A DNA stretch of 64,000 bases, taken from positions 718,665 to 782,664 of the forward strand of contig NW_022985199.1 in the NCBI RefSeq assembly GCF_010093535.1, read 5' to 3'. Under the pieces are notes generated by a model. The model was not told the DNA's origin and did not search any database. It saw nothing but the letters and a program-made list of their open reading frames with translations. Position 1 is the first letter of the stretch. Each line of letters begins with the position of its first letter. Origin of the DNA: Lindgomyces ingoldianus (Eukaryota > Ascomycota > Dothideomycetes > Pleosporales > Lindgomycetaceae). The translations under genes were made by a program, and so were the position numbers. This document shows, piece after piece, positions 56,501-64,000 of the stretch.

Positions 56501-57679
56501 AGTAATTATATAGATGTTATATTAAAAGCTTATTAAACTTATTTTAAAAAAAGACATATAACAGGTTATAGTAGTCTTAAAAGACTATTATCTTTAAGTT
56601 AGTATGTTTTTAGAGAGCTAAAGCTTAGTCTATATTAGAAATTATAACTGCGTAGATTTTATAATCTAGTTATTAAGCTAGGGTTATAAATAGAGCAGGT
56701 TCTATGTAGCAGATGTCTATCTACTGTTTAAGTTCTAGTTTATGTTTAAATTAAGTAGGTAAAAGTTCTTTAAAAGCTTTCTCTTCTTTAAGTTTAAGTA
56801 GTTATTAAATTATTTTATATAGCCTATTTTAGTAAAAGGCCTAGCTTGTTAGCCTTACTTAGGTAGTTTTTCTCTAAGTTATTAAAAAGTAGGTCTAAAG
56901 ACCTTCTATATTAAGTGCTATTTAGGTGTTATTTAGGTGTAAGTGTAAGCATATATTTTAGCATTAAAAAGAGTTAAAGTTTAGAACTTACTCTTAGTAA
57001 TTAAAGGCAACTTTATGCTAATATAGCTATAGTTGTTCTAGGATTAGGTTATAATGTCTTATGTTTGTTACATAGAGCTTAATCTGCTCTTTATAGTGTT
57101 AGTAGGTAATTATAATAGTTGTAGTATAAAAGATAGAACCTTTTTTAAGTTATTTTCTATTAAATCTAGTTAAGTAAATTATTTAGGTAAGTAGTATTAA
57201 TTAAAAATTTAGTTTACATGCTAGTTTTTTATTAATATAACCTATGCTATTTACTTCTAAGTTAATAAAAGCTTATATTAAGGCTAATATAGTTCTTTAT
57301 TATAAATATATAAGAATATTAACTTAGTACTTCTAGTTATTAGTAGAGGACTTAGCCTATAGGTTAGCAGAGATCTAGTGTTAAATTAGTCCTAAAGGGC
57401 AACTTAGCCCTAGAATAAGCCTTTTTACAGGCTCCTACTGCTATAGCTGCGGCTATGTTAAGAGTAGCAAAGAGAATTAAGGCTTAAATACAAGTTAAAG
57501 CCCTTACAGAAATAAGATTAAAATAGTAAGAATTTTTAATAAGTACTAGCAGCGCTACTTACGCAGACTTAAGAAAGAGGAATAGAGTAGTTTTAGAAAA
57601 TATAACTATGCTTACTGCACTTAAAGTATTAACTTTTCTTTTTATAATCTTTACGCTTTCTAGAACTAACTAGAGCATA

Positions 57680-59545
57680 ACGTACTTTATAGGCAAGTTG
57701 CTCACACACCTAAGTTGCTTACTTTTGCTAAGACCCCACTACACTACCCTTTCTACACTAATGTATTCCTAATAACACTACTTAAATGTGTTAAAGGAAC
57801 ATTAGATGCAGCTTACACTCTAGGCTTTTAAATAAGACACAACACTTTTTAACTAACATGCTGCAGCTATCTACAGGGTCCCTTAAAAGATAATAAGTAA
57901 CTAACGCGCTAGACAACCTTTCTAAGCTAATTATATAGCTAACTTACAAAAGCTAGATAATAATAAGAAGTAGGTAATTATTTAGCACATACTTAAGCTA
58001 GATGCGTGAGGATTTCCCCCCTAGCTAGTAGCTGTGGCTAATATAGCTAATTCTTTACACGCTAAGCATAATATAGGCTATGTTAGCATAAACTAGCTTA
58101 ATATATTTATTAAGTGTTACCTAAAGCTTAAAGTAAAGTTTAAGTGTAAGTATAACTATAAAAGAGCCTTTTATAAAAATCCTATAGTAATTTAAGGCTA
58201 GTTTAACCTTATAGAGAATATTAAAGCTAAGTATAGCATCTAGAATAATAACATGTACAACTTTAACAAGACAGGGTTTATAATAGGCTAAATATCTACT
58301 AGAGTAGTTGTTACAGGTTTAGAGAGACAAGGACAGCTAAAAGCAGTCTAGCTAGGTAACTAGAAGTAGACAACAGCTATTTAGGGCATTAATGCTAAAG
58401 GGTAGGCTATTCTGCCTTTTATTATCTTTTAGGGTGGCAACTACTTTTTAAACTAGTACAAAGAGGAAAATCTACTTTAGAATTAAGTTATTGTAATCTT
58501 TAAGTGCAGCTAGACTACTAATTAGCTTAGTCTAGACTAGTTAAAGCACTTTAACGCGCATATAAAAAAGTGTACTGTTAGTAGCTACTATCTGCTAGTT
58601 ATTAACAGCTATAAGAGCTATAACTTACTTTATTTCTAGTAATACTATAAAAATAATAAGATTATTACTATTTATATACTTTTTTACTTATTACACCTTT
58701 TATAGCTACTTAATATAGGTTGTTTTACTTCTTTAAAAAAAGTGTATAAGCGCTAAGCTAAAAACCTTATGCGCAACTAGATTACCTATATTATAAAAAT
58801 AAAGTTCCTACTATGCTTTAAAGTAGCTTATAATACTATAATTACTTTTAGTAATATTTAAGGAGAGTTTTAAAGCGCTAGATTAGTTCCTTTTAACTTA
58901 TAATAAGTTATAATAGGCTTTAATGTAAAGTTGCGCACTTTATTACTACTACTACTTATATATAATAAGCCCTAGCAGTTGTAAACCTTAAGCAATACTT
59001 TAGAACTTAAGTTATAATTAATGCTTATAAAGATAAAGATTTAAAAGCATATAAATAGTTTACTAACTTTTATAGTTAAGGTGTTTAAAAAAGTCTTAAA
59101 GGGGGCAGCAATAATTATGTATAAGCTAGTGTTAGCGTAATAGAAAATTACTAAGCTTTAAGCAGCTAATAAGGCTACTACATAATGTAAATTATATAAA
59201 AGAAAGCAGATTAAGGCAGAAGGGACTTTAATAATTTAGAAAGGCCTGCGCTTAACAGCTCTAAAGGAGTTTAGAGCGCGCAGTGACAGGAAGAAGGCAA
59301 AGAAGCAGGTGTAAGCTAAAGTAGGTAAGCTATTCTAAAGGCGCTGCAGACAGTGCAATTAGACTAGGCATAACACGCAAATGTGTAAGTAAGAAGTAGA
59401 AGTAGTATCTAAATAATATTCTAGGCTGTACTGTACTATATAGTGCTAGAGCGGGTTGTTATAGGCTATAATAGAGTTTGTTAGGGTGGGGTCTTGGCAA
59501 AAGTAAGCGACTCGGGTGTGTGAGCGACTCGCCTATGAAGTACGT
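57680..59545 (+). mobile_element. Fot1/pogo-like element, complete but inactivated
   Basis: 1,866 bp with inverted repeats of about 60 bp: ACGTACTTTATAGGCAAGTT at 57,680 and the complement at 59,545, differing only by C/T and G/A changes. TA duplication at 57,678-57,679 and 59,546-59,547. The empty site is preserved in Gypsy-A copy 1 near 50,120 (TAATTTAAATTA then TGCTTTAG). Insertion therefore followed the arrival of copy 2. Confidence 0.9.
57860..59220 (+). pseudogene. Fot1/pogo transposase, broken
   Basis: Plus strand. N-terminal CENP-B-type helix-turn-helix (AAAIYRVP, LQKLDNNKK, HILKLDARGFPPS) near 57,860-58,020. The catalytic core reads YNFNKTGFIIG at 58,259-58,291, where the family has DE after NF: the first catalytic Asp and its neighbour are Asn-Lys (58,265-58,270). 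GINAKG, FIIFQGG, LKHFNAH follow to about 58,570. Stops are TAG at expected CAG/TGG codons. Confidence 0.85.
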
Positions 59546-60460
59546 TAATTTAAATTAATTTTTATTATGTTAAGGTCCTTATTTATAACTGCGCTAGTTT
59601 AGGGGCGTATTAGGGCTTGTACAGGGAGGAACCTTATGTTATTATTGTAGGTAGTAATTAAGTTCGCATACGTGTTAAAGTTGTTTAGAAGGGGTTTTTC
59701 TACTATAGCATGTTATAGTTTAGTTAAGAGGGAGTTATATAACGCTATAATTAGACCTATCTTATTTAAGCCTATATTAGATACAAGTTAGCAGAACTTA
59801 GTAAAGTGTAAAGTAAAGCTTTTTTTTTTTTATTATAAAGTGTTTAGGTAACTTAGAGCTATTAACTTTTTATTTAAGTTTTTATAAGTTACTTATAAAA
59901 ACACTATAAATTAATTTAAGTTAATAATATCTTTATTTATTAGTAAGTTAATTAAGGCTATTATATTATAGTTAAGTTAAGAGTAAGCATATAGTAACTA
60001 AAAGTGTTTAAAAGAGAATTAGTCTATATTTTCTTTAAGTTTGTATTAAAGCTTATGTAAAAAAGAAAGTAGGTCTTTCTATTTTTTATTAAACAGTAAA
60101 GGATTAGGGAGTTAGTTAGATTTTATTACTAGGTTAGAAAAGTTACAGGTTGTAAGCAGCGTTAGGCAGAAAAAAGTTAAGCTATCTCTAGACTTTTAAG
60201 TAGGCTTTAAGGCTAGTAAGTTCTTAGTTCCTACTACTATAATAAAAGTTAAGGTAGAAACAGACTACTTAATAATATAAAGCTGTTTTTTAAAGTCCTT
60301 TTAAAAAGCTTTAAAGCTTATAATGTAGTAGCTTTCCTATAAAGTAAGCACTTTTTAAAAGGCTTTTTAGCTTACTTTAATAGCTTAGAGTTGTATAAGT
60401 ACTAAGCTTATTAGATTAGATTTAGAAGCTATTCTTAGCTAGAGTTTTAACATAATGTAA

Positions 60461-60778
60461 TGTTATAATTATGCATAAGTAAGGTTATAGAGCTTTACAG
60501 AGGTCTAGTTTAATTACTATATAAGGTATTATAGTAGGTATAAGATGTTGTGTAAGAAATAAAAAAGTTTAAAAAGAAATTAGTAATTAAATACTTAGCT
60601 TAGAAGTCTAAGCGCTTTAAGTATAAATTAAGCCTGTTCTAGGTTTAGTTAGTGTTAAGGCAGTTTATGCTTAAGTTTATGTCTATGTTATGTTGTGTTT
60701 ATGTTAGACATGCACTAATAATACTCTAGTACCCGTCTAATACAGTTATGTCTAGGATCTAGGGAGGATACCGTGACA
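60461..60778 (-). repeat. 5' LTR of Gypsy-A copy 2
   Basis: 318 bp on the minus strand; begins (minus) TGTCACGGTATCC at 60,778, almost the same as the 5' LTR of copy 1. Confidence 0.85.
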
Positions 60779-60783
60779 GTATA

Positions 60784-61760
60784 GGTTTACTATAGCCTGC
60801 CTAACATAATTATATTAGACAGAGGTACACAGTTTGTCTTAGCCTTCTAGGATAAACTCTATAAATAGCTCTAAATTATTTTCTATTTATCTACAGCTTT
60901 TTACCTAGAGACTAACAGCTAGACTAAGAATGTAAACGCTGTAATAGAATAAGTTCTATAAGTGTACATAAACTACTAGTAAGACAACTAGGTAAAATAG
61001 TTAGCTATAGCATAGTTTAAAGCTAATAATATAATATTTAAATTAACATAAGTATCTTTGTTTTTAGCAAACTATAAATACTACTTTTAAATAGAATTTA
61101 AACTACTTTTAAATACCCCCTAACTAACTTATTAATTTATATAAGTAATAAATGTAAATAAACTTATTAATAAGATTTAAAATATATCTAAATATATTTA
61201 TAAAAAGCTTACATAAGCTTAAGCTTTTTAACAAGAGTACATAAACTAATTCTAAACCTCTACCCCTGCGTATGCAGCTGGCAAGAAGGTCTAGCTAGAC
61301 GCTAGAAATATTTAAATAAACTAATAATTAAAAAAACTTAATTAAAAGAACCTTAGCCTCTTTATAGTAGCCTATATAGTCTTATTACATGCTTACTAAT
61401 TAATCCTACCTAACAGCATAAAGATACACCCTGTGTTCTACGTATTGTTGCTGCGCTAAGTAGCCTCTAAATCTAACTATCTACCTAAACAGCTAAACCT
61501 GCTATTTAAACCTATTATTATAAATAATAAACTAGAATATGTTATAGAAGATGTTAAATAGATCTAGTTTAATAAAAAAAAATATATTTATAAATACTTT
61601 ATAAAATAGACTAGATATAACAAACTATTATAAGAACCTGCAGAAGCCTTATAAGAGAACTCTATAGTAACCTAATTCTACGCCTAATACTTATCTAAAC
61701 TAAACCTATACCCTAATAAAGACAACCTAATGCTAGAACTACTAATGTAAAGGATTCCCT
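60784..61760 (+). pseudogene. Gypsy-A copy 1 pol, second part with chromodomain
   Basis: Resumes at the integrase catalytic core after copy 2: GLPNIIVSDRGTQF-type strand near 60,800-60,840, FHPETDSQTEN-type segment near 60,900-60,930 and VYINYQQDDW near 60,965. The tail near 61,530-61,650 reads NKLEYVIEDV, KKYIYKYFIK and TRYNKLL, EPAEAL, a chromodomain as in chromoviruses, which target heterochromatin. TAG at former Gln and Trp codons. Confidence 0.8.
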
Positions 61761-61781
61761 TCTTAATAAGAGGGGGGGTAC

Positions 61782-62099
61782 TGTTACAGTATCCTCTCTA
61801 GATCCTAGACATAACTGTATTAGACGTGTACTAGAGTATTATTAGTGCATGTCTAACATAAATATAACATAATATAGATATAAACTTAAGTATAAACTAC
61901 TTTAACACTAACTAAACTTAAAATAGGCTTAATTTATACCTAAAGCGCTTAGACTTCTAAGCTAAGTATTTAATTACTAATTTCCTTCTAAACCTTCTTA
62001 TTCCTTACATAACGTCTTGTACCTACTATGATACCTCACGTAGTAATTAAACTAGACCTCTGTGAAGCTCTATAACCTTACTTGTGCACAATCGTGACA
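61782..62099 (+). repeat. 3' LTR of Gypsy-A copy 1
   Basis: 318 bp, begins TGTTACAGTATCC and ends ATCGTGACA, followed by the AGGTT duplication. Confidence 0.85.
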
Positions 62100-63630
62100 A
62101 GGTTAATCTATCCTCTACTATATTCTAATAAAGAGGCGTTAGTAAGGGTTACCTTAAACAGGGTTTTTTTATGTAATAAAGGATGCCTTGTTAATCTACC
62201 TAATTTATGTCTATTGTAGTAAAGGTGCATCTACTGTTAATAAGAGCTAACCTTGTTTATTTTTTAAATGTAAAAGTTGTAGTTAAACTTTGTCCTACTT
62301 CTTAGCCTATAGCTACTAATGCTTTTATGTTATAAAATATTTCCTTCTTATTATTTATAAAGTATAAGTTAATATTTTATAAGTTATTAAACTTATTTTT
62401 TTTCTTTATAAAGTTAGTGTCTTTTAATAGAGTAATTAGTTGCTTTACATTTATAATCCTTTACTAGATAGTAAGAGGTTACATAATCTTCCTTTTATGT
62501 AGCTTTTTACTAGAAGTAGTAAAACTTGTAACTGCTTTAATTATTACAGTCTAGCTAATCCTTTAATTTATAAATAAAAGTAGTTTAGCATGTGTAGTAG
62601 TTTATAATTTTGCAGGTTAAGGCTATACCTTGCTATAAACATTTATTATAATGTTTTTTTATATAGACTACTAACTAGCGCAGTGCTTGTTATTCTAGTG
62701 CTTTATGTAATACTGTTGTGTGCACTAGTACTAAGGGTATAGGCAATTGTCTGGCTTATAAAAGGTGTCTAGGGGCCTCTTTTAGGTCTACTACAGGTAT
62801 TCTTAGGTTTGTACTAACTGTACAGGGTGTTCTTTCCATTAGCAATTGTTAGTGCCATAGGAGGCGCTTCTGCAGAACATGCACTAACTGTAGTTCTGTT
62901 GTAGAGTAAGAGCTTTCCTGCTAATTGCTAGCCCTAGAAGCAGAGTTCTAGGTTACTTCTTTATAGGTTCTAGGACTTTAAAAGCAGCGCTTTAGCCTAG
63001 TCTATAAAGCTTCTAATTATAGATTTTTATAAAAAACTCTTATTCTTCTTCTTTTTTTATAATGTTATACTTTACTTTAGCTATTTATTATACTATGTTA
63101 AATGTTATATAGTTGTTGCTAATGTTTATTTAGTAAAGTAATACTACACACTCTTTAAAGTAATTATGTTGCTGTCTATATTTCTAGCATAAGTAATTCT
63201 AAAACCTTTTAAAAAGCTCTTATACTAAAGTGCTAAGAGTTTTGTTATTAAGAAAGAACTATTTTTTTTAATGTTTATAATGTATCTTTAGATATAAGTC
63301 TCTTTTTATATTTTTTAAGGATTATAATGTCCTGTAACACTTAATTAAGGCTGCTAAAGTTTTTAATAACTACTTTTTAATATGCTTTAAAGAAGTTTCT
63401 TAAAGAATAGTTTTCTCTGCATTACTAGTAAAGTCTATTATTTAATATTTTTAATATTTCCTTATTTATAAGGCTGTACTTAGCAGTAATAGCTTTTATT
63501 ATTATAGTAGTATTTTTATTCTCTCTCTTCTAAAAGTCTAGGTAATTTTAGCAGAAATGTCCTACTTTTTTATAGTTTAGGTAGGCCTTATCTTCTAGGT
63601 ATTTCTATTACTTTTTAGTTAAGAGCAGCC
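62100..63630 (-). mobile_element. Gypsy-B fragment: gag to protease region
   Basis: Continuation, in minus orientation, of the Gypsy-B element cut at 48,899. Close to 63,580-63,541 the nucleocapsid knuckle reads AYLNYKKVGHFC, NY: a CX2CX4HX4C motif with three cysteines changed to Tyr (TGC/TGT to TAC/TAT). Between there and 62,105 the sequence is too damaged to assign protease with confidence. The 5' LTR and the rest of gag are missing: composition changes abruptly near 63,630. Confidence 0.65.
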
Positions 63631-64000
63631 TATTTGTCAGATATGCGCACCTACTGTCAAGACAGGAGGAACGTTTGACGAAAGCTGCTACATAGTACGA
63701 GCAATAAGCTCGAACAGTATGTTGCAGCAAATTGCTGCATTTTGCAGCATTTTGCAGCATGTTGCAGCAAATTGCAGCATTTTACAGCATGTTGCAGCAA
63801 ATTGCAGCATTTTACAGCATGTTGCAGCAAATTGCAGCAAATTGCAGCATGTTACAGCATTTTGCAGCAAATTGCAGCATGTTGCAAGCTGGTCGCGCAT
63901 AGGGCTAGTGCGCGAGGGACTCGGATCGGCAGAACAAAAAGCTGAGCAACACAAGTAGAGCAGAAAAAGGATTAATAAATAAACACAATCAACACAATTA
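63631..64000. other. Normal-composition right edge
   Basis: Sequence returns to balanced composition with CG dinucleotides, so RIP stops here. It holds the minisatellite (63,721-63,886) and a small GAGC..GCTC hairpin at 63,698-63,712. Frames open on both strands are caused by the repeat and are not taken as genes. Confidence 0.5.
63721..63886. repeat. 10-bp minisatellite, consensus DTTGCAGCAW
   Basis: Sixteen full 10-bp units in register (gttgcagcaa, attgcagcat, tttgcagcat and variants) plus a partial 17th. A 30-bp higher-order unit (gttgcagcaa, attgcagcat, tttacagcat) occurs twice in tandem at 63,761-63,820. Because 10 is not a multiple of 3, all frames on both strands are cyclic, giving open frames rich in Cys, Leu and Gln on each strand. 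Confidence 0.9.

Larger units (their letters stand above)
53564..60460 (-). pseudogene. Gypsy-A copy 2 gag-pol, broken and split by Fot1
   Basis: Minus-strand mirror of copy 1: gag knuckle near 57,636-57,600 (FKCSKHSYIF), reverse transcriptase with MYINNILIYSNS near 56,025-55,985 (again Asn-Asn for Asp-Asp), integrase near 54,900-54,480, chromodomain region near 53,850-53,700. The Fot1 element lies in gag. Stops throughout. Confidence 0.8.
53246..60778 (-). mobile_element. Gypsy-A copy 2, inverted, nested in copy 1
   Basis: LTRs of 318 bp at 60,461-60,778 (5' for this strand) and 53,246-53,563, flanked by the 5-bp duplication GTATA (53,241-53,245 and 60,779-60,783). The interior is the same family as copy 1 in opposite orientation, with the polypurine tract as CCCCCCCCC just right of 53,563. 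It carries the Fot1 element at 57,680-59,545; without that and its TA it is 5,665 bp, three bases from copy 1. No open frame remains. Confidence 0.9.
48900..62099 (+). mobile_element. Gypsy-A copy 1 (chromodomain Gypsy), split by copy 2
   Basis: LTRs of 318 bp at 48,900-49,217 and 61,782-62,099 (TGTCAC..TG/ACA ends) flanked by the 5-bp duplication AGGTT (48,895-48,899 and 62,100-62,104). The internal region, plus strand, runs from 49,218 to 53,245 and resumes at 60,784 after Gypsy-A copy 2. Removing the insert leaves 5,662 bp. Gag, RT, RNase H, integrase and chromodomain occur in Gypsy order. A polypurine tract (AGAGGGGGGGTAC, 61,770-61,781) precedes the 3' LTR. Stops are everywhere; nothing is functional. 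Confidence 0.9.

Noticed and set aside
63721..63886. CRISPR-like array
   Set aside because: Units are 10 bp in direct tandem with no spacers, in a eukaryotic genome.
63688..63958. Cys/Gln-rich proteins encoded on both strands
   Set aside because: They are translations of the 10-bp minisatellite; open frames on both strands follow from the repeat length and are not evidence of coding.

Overview
The window looks like an accessory, transposon-rich stretch of a filamentous ascomycete (Pezizomycotina) chromosome. Short GT..AG introns of about 45-51 bp, fungal gene families (HNH nuclease of the HET-like neighbourhood type, SRPK-like kinase, sulfotransferase-like P-loop protein, HET and NB-ARC/TPR fragments) and long AT-rich islands support this. 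In the islands CA/TG is converted to TA, so former CAG and TGG codons read TAG, the signature of repeat-induced point mutation (RIP). The species cannot be named from sequence reading alone.

Layout. 1-10.58 kb is normal-composition DNA with a C2H2 zinc-finger gene, a sulfotransferase-like gene, decayed SDR-like relics and a 471-residue orphan. 10.58-21.65 kb is one 11.07-kb element with CAGGG terminal inverted repeats, an 8-bp target duplication (7 of 8 bases equal) and clustered subterminal CGTAC motifs; a RIP-destroyed Helitron (Rep plus helicase, ending near 17,873) lies inside it. 21.7-30.5 kb holds mariner relics, a truncated Copia gag-protease element and a 3.03-kb TA-flanked inverted-repeat element. 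30.5-34.5 kb is genic: a three-exon HNH nuclease gene, a possible small surface protein and a five-exon SRPK-like kinase. 35.1-41 kb holds a BED-finger hAT transposase pseudogene, a decayed cupredoxin-like secreted protein and a HET fragment. 41.5-43.5 kb is a 676-residue intronless orphan. 44.0-46.1 kb is a broken NB-ARC/TPR (NLR-type) gene, cut at 46,114 by the left end of a second copy of the CAGGG element.

46.1-63.6 kb is an AT-rich nest that can be ordered from target duplications. A degraded Gypsy element (B, minus strand) was split by a chromodomain Gypsy element (A1, plus, 48,900-62,099, duplication AGGTT). A1 was split by a second copy (A2, minus, 53,246-60,778, duplication GTATA). 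A2 carries a complete but dead Fot1/pogo element (57,680-59,545, duplication TA). With inserts removed, A1 and A2 are 5,662 and 5,665 bp, which independently confirms the reading. The window ends in normal-composition DNA carrying a 10-bp TTGCAGCA-type minisatellite.

The intact genes show no shared pathway. The strongest theme is repeated transposon insertion followed by RIP, including destruction of catalytic residues (Rep HUH to YUY, reverse transcriptase DD to NN, Fot1 DE to NK) and disruption of one NLR-type gene. I saw no CRISPR, rRNA or tRNA. No clearly new functional system was found; the best candidates for something undescribed are the 11-kb CAGGG element with its unidentified decayed reading frame and Helitron passenger, and the two intact orphan proteins.
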